Positions 1 to 6,442 of a stretch of DNA of 10,881 bases are shown one piece after another. Position 1 is the stretch's first letter. Every line of letters begins with the position of its first letter. The stretch lies in the NCBI GenBank assembly GCA_946056785.1, contig CAMGKS010000030.1:1-10881 (forward strand), in the 5' to 3' direction. The DNA comes from an uncultured Clostridia bacterium. Its GTDB lineage: Bacteria > Bacillota > Clostridia > Christensenellales > CAG-917. Both the position numbers and the translations under genes were made by a program. Under the pieces are notes generated by a model. The model was not told the origin of the DNA and did not search any database. It was given only the letters and a program-made list of their open reading frames with translations.

Positions 1-1697
1 TCTAAATGAGTTACGAGTTTGTTTTTAACGTAAAAGTTCCCACCGGCAAAGATTGAATCCGAATCAAAATCAATATTGCACCATGACATAATATCGCCGG
101 AATAATAAACGTCATAATTAGTTGACTTCGCTTGAATTTCTTCAATTCGCTTTATACTTGCAGGCAACGAAATTTTTTCTATATCTTTATGATAAAATGC
201 TGCTCTGTTAATAACGGTAATATTTTCAGGTACAATAATATCTTTATTGACGCCTAAATAGCCCACCAGAATATTAGAATCGCCATCCGAATAAACGATA
301 AAATCATTAGCGTCATAAAAAAGTTTACTGCTTCCGCTTGTCGGAGTATAAACGTTTTTAACTATTCCCTTTGACGAAATCTTCTCAAAATTTAAAGATG
401 ATTTATTATAAATCTCCACAAGTCTGAAACAACCATCAAAAGCACTTTTATGTATGTATTTAACGTTCTTACCAATAGTTAAATTTATTAAAGATTTACA
501 ACCATAAAAAGCATCAACTCCGATTCTCTCAACGCTATCAGGAATTACGATGCTTCGTATTTCATTTAATCTCCTAAATGCATTATCATTGATTTCCGTA
601 ATATCGTCAGGAATAACGAGCTCGCTGTCTGTTCCTACATAATTTACTAAACTTTTTTTACCGTCGGCGGCAAATACAACGTAGCCGTTCTTATCGGTAA
701 ACAAATTTGTCATGCCTGATTCATTATATATCGCCTTTAAAGTTTGGATTTTTAAATCGCTATCATGTTTATCAAATTTGCGTGCGAATTCATCTTCGTT
801 TGCATATAGATCTGAGAGTGCGTCTTCAGAAATACGTTTTTTATTATTATTAAGTTCGTCTTCATATCTGTTTTTAAATTCGGTTTCAAATTCGCTTTCA
901 ATATTATACAATTCAAGATTTTTGTTATACACGTCATCAACGTTTATATTTATAGATGACAAATTTACAATTTCAACAAGTCTGCTACAAAAATTAAAAG
1001 CAGACGGATGAATATACTCAACACTCTTAGGAATTTCAACAGAGGTTAATTTTTCACAACCGCAAAAAGCATTTTCTAAAATGAAAATTACACTATCGGG
1101 AATGACAACGCTCGATATAAAATCGCAATTTTCAAACGCACCTCCGTTTATTGCTTTGACGCCGTCGGGAATAATTACATCGGCATCATGTCCGTTATAT
1201 CTAATCAATCTGCTATTGACAATTTCAAACTCAGGTAAAATCGGGTCAATGCCCAATGCTAAAAAAACCAGCAGCATTACGTCTTCATATCTGCCGTCAT
1301 CGGTTTTTAAGCCGCGTAGTTTTGTTTCAATTTCATCTTCAACGTTAGCGTTATATGCAATTTTTCCTACGTATTCAAATTTACCGTGTTTCTCACAAAT
1401 TTCTTGAAAATCAAAAAACGAACTTATAAGATTAATTTCGCACAATTTTTTTAATATTTGAACTTTCTCAGAATCAGAGTTAAGCGATGCGATTACATAC
1501 TCCAACAGTTCATTGTTACGAGTTAAAATCGAGGCGCCTTCTTTTAAAAGTGCTTCTTTTAAAACACGGACAAAAGCTTTATCTTCAAAATTAAACAATT
1601 CCGTGTCGCAAAAAGGACATTTTCCTTCTACGTCCAAATTGAAATCTTTTGCTTGCAATTTCGCATTACAATGCGGACATCTTTTGAAAATATTCAT
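1..1697 (-). CDS. Zinc-ribbon, BspA-type leucine-rich repeat protein (C-terminus outside window)
   Basis: The reading frame is open from an ATG at 1697 to the window edge and gives 565 residues. A strong GGAAGGTG ribosome site lies just before the ATG. Residues 7-34 form a zinc ribbon with two CPxC knuckles (C7, C10, C27, C30). Residues 40-160 look helical and are of unknown role. LRR_5/BspA-type repeats follow, with the usual IPxSV-x(n)-I-x(n)-AF-x2-C-x2-L spacing, at about 185-252 and 355-440. A charged, probably helical stretch (about 253-325) splits the repeat array. Near the visible end, the DVYYSGDIMSWCNI segment is typical of clostridial LRR_5 proteins. No signal peptide or membrane segment is visible in the visible part, so it is probably cytoplasmic, unlike most BspA relatives, which are surface proteins. 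In this family the repeats usually bind proteins; the ligand here is unknown. It lies after the rho terminator and appears to be its own transcription unit. Confidence 0.85.
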   Translation of the reverse strand, partial: MNIFKRCPHCNAKLQAKDFNLDVEGKCPFCDTELFNFEDKAFVRVLKEALLKEGASILTRNNELLEYVIASLNSDSEKVQILKKLCEINLISSFFDFQEICEKHGKFEYVGKIAYNANVEDEIETKLRGLKTDDGRYEDVMLLVFLALGIDPILPEFEIVNSRLIRYNGHDADVIIPDGVKAINGGAFENCDFISSVVIPDSVIFILENAFCGCEKLTSVEIPKSVEYIHPSAFNFCSRLVEIVNLSSININVDDVYNKNLELYNIESEFETEFKNRYEDELNNNKKRISEDALSDLYANEDEFARKFDKHDSDLKIQTLKAIYNESGMTNLFTDKNGYVVFAADGKKSLVNYVGTDSELVIPDDITEINDNAFRRLNEIRSIVIPDSVERIGVDAFYGCKSLINLTIGKNVKYIHKSAFDGCFRLVEIYNKSSLNFEKISSKGIVKNVYTPTSGSSKLFYDANDFIVYSDGDSNILVGYLGVNKDIIVPENITVINRAAFYHKDIEKISLPASIKRIEEIQAKSTNYDVYYSGDIMSWCNIDFDSDSIFAGGNFYVKNKLVTHL

Positions 1698-1783
1698 AAT
1701 TCACCTTCCATAAAAATACTTATACTTTGTTTGTCATTTAAAAATTTTTTATTGCCTTTGTTAATTTTTATATATTTATCAAC
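1698..1783 (-). promoter_or_regulatory. Leader/promoter region of the LRR gene
   Basis: This very AT-rich gap between the rho terminator and the LRR start codon must hold the promoter if that gene is transcribed on its own. On the minus strand I see TTGATA and several TATAA-like hexamers, but no pair with good 16-18 base spacing, so I do not assign exact -35 and -10 boxes. The GGAAGGTG ribosome site sits at its downstream end. Confidence 0.35.
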
Positions 1784-1814
1784 AAAAAATTTGATGCGTG
1801 GCGACGCATCAAAT
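1784..1814 (-). terminator. Intrinsic terminator of rho operon
   Basis: Read on the minus strand, the arms at 1804-1814 and 1789-1799 are perfectly complementary (11 base pairs, core GATGCGT/ACGCATC) around a 4-base CGCC loop. Six T residues (1784-1789) follow directly; one of them also serves as the last base of the stem. It begins five bases after the rho stop codon and has the form of a rho-independent terminator, separating the prs-mbl-rho unit from the LRR gene. Confidence 0.9.
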
Positions 1815-1819
1815 CAAAA

Positions 1820-3259
1820 TTAATTTGTTTTACCGACAAAAACGTAGCCGTCTTTCTGGATTTTTGACATTTCGTTTTTAACGGTTTCAATGAATTCTTT
1901 ATTGTTTACAGTTTTAGTAAGCTTGGCATAAAGTTGTTCCGTCTGCTCTGCCGTATCGCCTGTCGTAAGAATTTTTCTGATTGACCATACTGCATCGAGT
2001 TCGTCTTTAGACAAAAGTAATTCTTCTTTTCTCGTTCCGCTTTTTGCAATATCGATAGCAGGGAAAATACGTTTTTCGGAAAGTCTTCTGTCAAGATGAA
2101 TTTCCATATTGCCCGTACCTTTAAATTCTTCGTAAATTACGTCGTCCATACGGCTTCCCGTGTCGACAAGTGCGGTTGCAATAATCGTAAGACTGCCGCC
2201 GTTTTCGATATTTCTTGCCGAGCCGAAAAAGCGTTTAGGGCTATACAGCGCTCCCGGATCGATACCGCCGGATAACGTCCTGCCGGTAGGCGGAATAGTC
2301 AAATTGTATGCCCGTGCAAGTCTTGTAAGCGAATCGAGCAAAATAACGACGTCCTTTCCAATTTCGACCAAACGCTTAGCTCTTGCAAGCAAAAGTTCGG
2401 CGGCTTTAGTATGATGCTCGGGTTCTTCGTCGAAAGTCGAATACACTACCTCGCCGTTTATCGAACGTTGCATATCTGTAACTTCTTCCGGTCTTTCGTC
2501 GACAAGCAACACTTTCAAAACGACGTCGGGATAATTTGAAGATATCGAATTAGCAATCATTTTGAGAAGAGTGGTTTTACCTGCTTTTGGCGGAGAAACA
2601 ATAAGGGCCCTTTGTCCTTTACCGAGCGGAGCGACCAAATCGATTGCTCTCGTTGCATAGTCGTTAGGTTTATTAGGAAGTTCCAAAAAGAATCTTTCAT
2701 CAGGATAAATCGGAATAAGTTCATCAAAATTAGGGCGTTTATCGCATTTTTCAAACGGCACGCCGTTTATAGAAATGACTGTATTAAGCGCGGGCGGTTT
2801 ACCTTCCTGAATCGTTTTTGCTATGCACCTGACGTAATCGCCATCGCGCAAACCGAAGCGTTTAATTTTTGCCGAATGAACGTATGCGTCTTTTTCGCTG
2901 AACTCAAAGTTTTTCACGCGTAAAAAGCCGTATCCGTCGGCGTAAATTTCAAGAACGCCTTCCCTTTCTTCATCTTCGCCGGATTGGTCCTTAAGTTGAT
3001 TATCCTCGCTAAAACGGTTGTTGAGTTGATACTGTCCGCTCTTTTCATCGACCGCATTTTCTTCGATTTTCGGCGGTCTGCCCTTTTTCGGCGGTTGAGG
3101 CGGTTCAACTTCACCGCTTACAATAGCCATAATCTGACTGACTAATTCAAGTTTATTTTTTTTGGTCGGTGAAGAAACTCCAACGCTTCTTGCAGTATTG
3201 CGTAACGCAAAAATATCCATGGATTCAAGTTCTTCACGGGTATAATCGTTTTGGGACAT
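1820..3259 (-). CDS. rho: Transcription termination factor Rho
   Basis: Rho is a homohexameric RNA-dependent ATPase and helicase that loads on C-rich RNA and dislodges RNA polymerase. The 479-residue product has an N-terminal Rho helical domain (about 8-48), a low-complexity linker (49-100) rich in Pro and charged residues, a cold-shock-like RNA-binding domain (about 101-165, with GYGFLR and DAYVHSAKIKRFGLR), and a RecA-type ATPase. The ATPase shows Walker A PPKAGKTT (223-230), Walker B VVILLDS (304-310), the SGGIDPGALYSPKRFFGSAR segment (330-349) and the FKGTGNMEIHLDR region (379-391). E. coli Rho has 419 residues; most of the extra length here is the linker. The ATG follows a good GGAGGA site. 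It is the last gene of the prs-mbl-rho cluster, 44 bases after the MBL gene, and ends at a strong terminator. Many bacteria control rho by termination in its own leader; nothing here proves that. Confidence 0.97.
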   Translation of the reverse strand: MSQNDYTREELESMDIFALRNTARSVGVSSPTKKNKLELVSQIMAIVSGEVEPPQPPKKGRPPKIEENAVDEKSGQYQLNNRFSEDNQLKDQSGEDEEREGVLEIYADGYGFLRVKNFEFSEKDAYVHSAKIKRFGLRDGDYVRCIAKTIQEGKPPALNTVISINGVPFEKCDKRPNFDELIPIYPDERFFLELPNKPNDYATRAIDLVAPLGKGQRALIVSPPKAGKTTLLKMIANSISSNYPDVVLKVLLVDERPEEVTDMQRSINGEVVYSTFDEEPEHHTKAAELLLARAKRLVEIGKDVVILLDSLTRLARAYNLTIPPTGRTLSGGIDPGALYSPKRFFGSARNIENGGSLTIIATALVDTGSRMDDVIYEEFKGTGNMEIHLDRRLSEKRIFPAIDIAKSGTRKEELLLSKDELDAVWSIRKILTTGDTAEQTEQLYAKLTKTVNNKEFIETVKNEMSKIQKDGYVFVGKTN

Positions 3260-3278
3260 ATTTCCTCCGTAACTAATA

Positions 3279-3319
3279 AAAAAAACAAAAAAACCGAGTT
3301 CAACTATCTAAGCTGAACT
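3279..3319 (-). terminator. Possible weak terminator/attenuator between MBL gene and rho
   Basis: On the minus strand an 8-pair stem (AGTTCAGC with GTTGAACT, one G-U pair, 7-base loop) overlaps the MBL stop codon. After three bases (CGG) comes a long T-rich run broken by one G. The stem is modest and the T run does not directly abut it, so it may end only part of the transcripts and lower rho expression relative to prs. It could also have no function. Confidence 0.4.
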
Positions 3320-3963
3320 TTATCTAAAACAACAACTTTTGTAGTTTCGCCGTCAAAATCGGCACGGTCGTATTCAAGTGTATCGGAATCCGCATAAATA
3401 ACGTCATCCTCGTCAAACAAATCAATAAATTCGTTTAATTTATCAATATCCAATTCACAATCACGAGTACGATAATGCATAGGAATAACGATATCCGGCA
3501 TAATTTTATCGACGTATTCTTTTGCCTGAACGGCGTCAATCGTATAATTTCCACCAATCGGAACAAACAAAATATCGACCGGCATAATAGCTTCAACAAT
3601 CGTTACGTTGCATTCTTCGCCGATGTCGCCCAAATGGCAAAGCTCAACTCCGTCCATTCTGAATTTAAAAATAAGGTTTTCGCCACGCTTTGCACCTTTG
3701 ACGTTATCGTGATACGAATGCATACTTTGAATATGTATTCCGTCGACTTCGAAAGCTCCCAATTCATCAATAATTTGCGGCGAACCGAGAACAGACTTGA
3801 TTGCATTATGGTCGCCGTGTTTATGACTTACGGTAACGGCATTCGCCATCACCTTAGGCATAGGAAAACCGACAACGCCTTCATCGAAAGGGTCTGTAAC
3901 GATCGACGTTCCCGTGCTTTCAACAAGTTTAAACGAACTGTGACCAAGCCAAGTGATTTTCAA
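3304..3963 (-). CDS. UlaG/UPF0173-like metallo-beta-lactamase-fold hydrolase
   Basis: This 219-residue protein is a stand-alone metallo-beta-lactamase fold of the UPF0173/UlaG-like group, probably a cytoplasmic metal-dependent hydrolase; the substrate cannot be read from the sequence. It opens with the usual MKITWLGHSSF strand, followed by TDPF. The metal-binding motif SHKHGDH (H47, H49, D51, H52) is intact, as are the later ligands D113 (HLGD) and H163 (PMHYRT). The start is TTG, not ATG: no nearby ATG fits, the TTG has a well-placed AAGGAG site, and translation from it gives the family N-terminus. The gene begins 15 bases after the prs stop codon, so it is almost surely co-transcribed with prs, and rho follows. 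The fold is certain; the reaction is not known. Other members of the fold act on lactones, cyclic phosphodiesters or nucleic acids. Confidence 0.9.
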   Translation of the reverse strand: MKITWLGHSSFKLVESTGTSIVTDPFDEGVVGFPMPKVMANAVTVSHKHGDHNAIKSVLGSPQIIDELGAFEVDGIHIQSMHSYHDNVKGAKRGENLIFKFRMDGVELCHLGDIGEECNVTIVEAIMPVDILFVPIGGNYTIDAVQAKEYVDKIMPDIVIPMHYRTRDCELDIDKLNEFIDLFDEDDVIYADSDTLEYDRADFDGETTKVVVLDKVQLR

Positions 3964-3978
3964 AATTTTCTCCTTCGC

Positions 3979-5121
3979 TTATTTTTTTAATAATAACTTT
4001 ATCTTTTCAATTGGGTCAATAAGCTTTCCAACTGACTCATTAAAATTGCAGGCGGCTATGATATATCCTATATATTTGGACATATCGCTTTCGACAAACC
4101 AGTCGCAACTGCGAAGTTGCGGAATTCTGTACGTAAGGTTTGTAGAAATAACGGCTTCGAAACAGCCTTCCTCGTATGCCTTATTAAACTTTTCAACGCC
4201 TTCGGTAAACAACGGAAAAGTAGCTGAAAGGAAAATCTTGTTTGCTCCTTTTTCTTTCAACTCTTTTGCCAATTTGATTATCGAATCGCCCGTTGCAATA
4301 ATATCGTCGGCGACGAAAATGTTTTTACCTTCAACGGAACCGCCGATATACTCGTGAGCAATAATAGGATTTCTTCCGTTAACTACTTTAGTATAGTCCC
4401 GACGTTTAAAGAACATACCAAGGTCAACGCCTAAAACCGACGCATAATAGATATTTCTCGACATTGCCCCTTCGTCAGGCGAAACAACCATAAAATTGTC
4501 ATGCAAATCGAGCGACGGATATTTCTTTCTCATTGCTTTGAGAATCTGATAGGTTGCAAAATAATTATCAAATCCCATAAGAGGTACGGCGTTCTGTACT
4601 CTCGGGTCGTGAGCGTCGAAAGTTATAATATCGCTGACGCCCATTGCTTGCAGTTCCTGAAGCATGGAAGCGCAATCGAGAGATTCCCGGCCCGCTCTGC
4701 GATGCTGTCTGCCGCCGTAAAGCATCGGCATTATTACCGTAATTCTGTACGGCTTTCCGTTGCATGCGGCAATAACTCTTTTTAAGTCCGCATAATGCTC
4801 GTCAGGCGTAAGAGGAATTTCGTTTCCGTAAAAATTGTACGTGATGCCGTGATTGCCGACGTCACAAATTATATAAAGATCCTTACCTCTGACAGTGTCA
4901 AGTATCATAGCTTTTCCGTCACCTGACGTAAACCTCGGAAAAACCGAATCAATAATAAAAGAATCGCAAGATAATGAATTTTCAACTTTTGATTCACCAA
5001 ACATTCTAATTAGCTGTCGGTCGACTTGCTTTGCCAATTCCATAGCTCCCGGAAGAGCGATAATGGCAAGCGGAGCCGCCGTTTTCTTACTCGATAATGC
5101 ACTGTCAAATATCGGCGTCAT
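3979..5121 (-). CDS. prs: Ribose-phosphate pyrophosphokinase (PRPP synthetase), long form
   Basis: The enzyme makes PRPP from ribose 5-phosphate and ATP, for purine, pyrimidine, NAD, histidine and tryptophan synthesis. The product has 380 residues, about 65 more than the classical class I enzyme. It keeps the two-domain PRTase layout: an N-terminal half with VRGKDLYII (77-85), the flexible catalytic loop YGGRQHRRAGRES (135-147), the metal/ATP-binding FDAHDP (168-173, H171), KRRDY (239-243), and the PRPP-binding loop VADDIIATGDS (270-280). An insert at about 88-118 and a longer C-terminus explain much of the extra length. The loop differs from the usual DDMIDTGGT form: Ala replaces the Asp, and GDS replaces GGT. 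An ATG with a strong GGAGGT site and a short leader marks the start. It is first in the prs-mbl-rho unit. The function is very likely but not certain, given the loop changes. Confidence 0.92.
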   Translation of the reverse strand: MTPIFDSALSSKKTAAPLAIIALPGAMELAKQVDRQLIRMFGESKVENSLSCDSFIIDSVFPRFTSGDGKAMILDTVRGKDLYIICDVGNHGITYNFYGNEIPLTPDEHYADLKRVIAACNGKPYRITVIMPMLYGGRQHRRAGRESLDCASMLQELQAMGVSDIITFDAHDPRVQNAVPLMGFDNYFATYQILKAMRKKYPSLDLHDNFMVVSPDEGAMSRNIYYASVLGVDLGMFFKRRDYTKVVNGRNPIIAHEYIGGSVEGKNIFVADDIIATGDSIIKLAKELKEKGANKIFLSATFPLFTEGVEKFNKAYEEGCFEAVISTNLTYRIPQLRSCDWFVESDMSKYIGYIIAACNFNESVGKLIDPIEKIKLLLKK

Positions 5122-5145
5122 TTGTACCTCCTGAATATCATTTCA

Positions 5146-5173
5146 ATTATACCATAAAATTGAAAATACACAA
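5146..5173 (-). promoter_or_regulatory. Promoter of prs operon
   Basis: The minus strand carries a perfect TATAAT (-10) at 5146-5151, preceded by TGG, which resembles an extended -10. A weak -35 (TTGTGT, 5168-5173) lies 16 bases upstream. Transcription would start about 18 bases before the prs ATG, leaving just enough leader for the ribosome site and no room for a riboswitch. Confidence 0.75.
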
Positions 5174-5184
5174 GAATTTATTTG

Positions 5185-5194
5185 CCAAATTTGG
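5185..5194. promoter_or_regulatory. Palindrome between divergent promoters, possible operator
   Basis: CCAAATTTGG is a perfect 10-base palindrome between the prs promoter and the promoter of the membrane protein pair, upstream of both -35 boxes. A dimeric regulator could bind it, but a short AT-rich palindrome can also arise by chance. Confidence 0.25.
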
Positions 5195-5227
5195 AACTAA
5201 TTTGTAAGTTTTTAAAAAATTATTATA

Positions 5228-5256
5228 TTGACACAGATTGCAACGTATATTATAAT
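5228..5256 (+). promoter_or_regulatory. Consensus sigma-A promoter of the membrane protein pair
   Basis: TTGACA at 5228-5233 and TATAAT at 5251-5256 are both perfect consensus hexamers, exactly 17 bases apart. The start codon of the first gene follows 31 bases after the -10 box, with AAGGAG at 5275-5280. Nothing in the short leader suggests a riboswitch. Such a promoter should be strong and active under housekeeping conditions unless a repressor covers it. Confidence 0.93.
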
Positions 5257-5287
5257 TTAATCATATTTTAAGATAAGGAGCATAATT

Positions 5288-6442
5288 ATGCAAAAAAGAA
5301 AACTTTTTAACATTTTACGCATCGTTTGCTATTGCTTAGGTTTTCCACTTTTGTTCCTCATCGGCTTAATTGCATCTATGCCTTTCTTTGGCGAGCCTGT
5401 TTATGCAGACGCCTGTGCAAACGGCATTCTGATACTTTTAGGCATGTGGGCCATTGTTGAAATCGTTCGCTTCAGCATGAAATTTGCGTTAAGAAAAAGC
5501 CGCCTGCTTCAAACCATTGTTACAGTGGCTGTCGCCATAATCGTTATGGCAGTGCCTATGTTCGTTATGGACGCGGTTTTAAGCAAACAATACGGTGAAA
5601 TCGTTAATGACAGTGCAAACATCGCCGTATCGTTTGAAAACGGAAGCAAACTTAAAGTCGAAGGAGAAGCTGAAGTTACTCTGTCGGACAAACTCGAAGT
5701 GCCTACGGAATTTTTCAACGCAGGTTTTGAAACGGAAAATTATGAATATCAAGTCGGTTGGTTCAAAGGCGTAACCAACACAAAACGTCGTGACGGCATG
5801 CTTTATTATCAGCTCATTTCCGAAACCGATGCCTTTATGAACAAAACCGGCATCAACAAGTGGTTGAACTTTAAAGATTACAAATTCAATAACTATGAAG
5901 AAGATACCGGCGACGGTTTAGCTCTCGGCGTTGCGTCTATGCTTGAAAAAGACATAAACACGTCAAGAGAAATTATCGCCCTTTACTATTATCAAACCGA
6001 AGTCTTGCACGCTACCCCGTCATCCGAACTTACTGTCAGATATTACGTCGTAACGGGCAATACGTATAATCTCGAAGGCAAAATTAAAGATTTAGTTACC
6101 GCAGAAGGTTATAACCCTGAATCAACGGTTGAAGGCTTAAAGAAAGTTAACGTCCTTAAAGCGGTTGCCGAAAGCGTATCTAAATCGAATATGTCTATCA
6201 ACGACCTTTACGAACTCAAACTTCATCTCGAAACAAGACCTTCGCTCTATCCGGTCCTTGCCGTCAGAAATTATATTTACATTTTCATCGGCATCGTAGC
6301 GTTTATGTACGTTCTCATTTATATGCTTAACGAAAAAAGACTTGCTACTCCGGAAGACGAAATGATTACTTGTTGTCTTAAAAAACTTCGCAAAAGCGAT
6401 GAAAAAGCAGAAAACAAAAAAGGGGGAACAGAAAATGAGTGA
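5288..6442 (+). CDS. Unrecognised four-segment membrane protein (paralog A)
   Basis: I do not recognise this 384-residue protein. Hydrophobic segments lie at about 8-33, 42-62, 74-98 and 323-347. The basic stretch at 62-72 (MKFALRKSR) and the charged tail (348-384) predict a cytoplasmic N-terminus, loop and C-terminus. The region 99-322, about 220 residues, would then face outside. This outer domain is mixed alpha/beta by appearance, with many Tyr, Asn and acidic residues and no catalytic motif I can name. Segment 1 carries GFPLL-x7-SMP (18-32), which recurs in the next protein, and segment 4 begins with RNYIYIF. The tail is Lys/Glu-rich and contains a CC pair. The ATG follows AAGGAG at normal spacing. 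The stop overlaps the start of the next gene by 8 bases, so the two are likely translated in a coupled way and act together. Confidence 0.85.
   Translation: MQKRKLFNILRIVCYCLGFPLLFLIGLIASMPFFGEPVYADACANGILILLGMWAIVEIVRFSMKFALRKSRLLQTIVTVAVAIIVMAVPMFVMDAVLSKQYGEIVNDSANIAVSFENGSKLKVEGEAEVTLSDKLEVPTEFFNAGFETENYEYQVGWFKGVTNTKRRDGMLYYQLISETDAFMNKTGINKWLNFKDYKFNNYEEDTGDGLALGVASMLEKDINTSREIIALYYYQTEVLHATPSSELTVRYYVVTGNTYNLEGKIKDLVTAEGYNPESTVEGLKKVNVLKAVAESVSKSNMSINDLYELKLHLETRPSLYPVLAVRNYIYIFIGIVAFMYVLIYMLNEKRLATPEDEMITCCLKKLRKSDEKAENKKGGTENE

Noticed and set aside
1081..1713. Plus-strand frames opposite the LRR gene (1081-1407, 1513-1713)
   Set aside because: Ser/Thr/Phe-rich translations are typical mirror images of an LRR coding strand; the minus-strand frame has zinc-ribbon and LRR motifs, so these are shadows.
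3475..3990. 171-codon open frame on the plus strand opposite the MBL hydrolase
   Set aside because: It lies wholly opposite a conserved gene with intact motifs, has no ribosome site, and its translation is basic, Phe/Asn/His-rich and unlike a folded protein.
5122..5287. Riboswitch or T-box in the divergent region
   Set aside because: The promoters identified leave leaders of only about 18 and 25 bases, too short for any known riboswitch.
6399..6434. Earlier ATG start for paralog B at 6399
   Set aside because: It adds only a Lys/Gln-rich stretch inside the upstream gene and has no ribosome site, whereas the ATG at 6435 has GGGGGA at good spacing.
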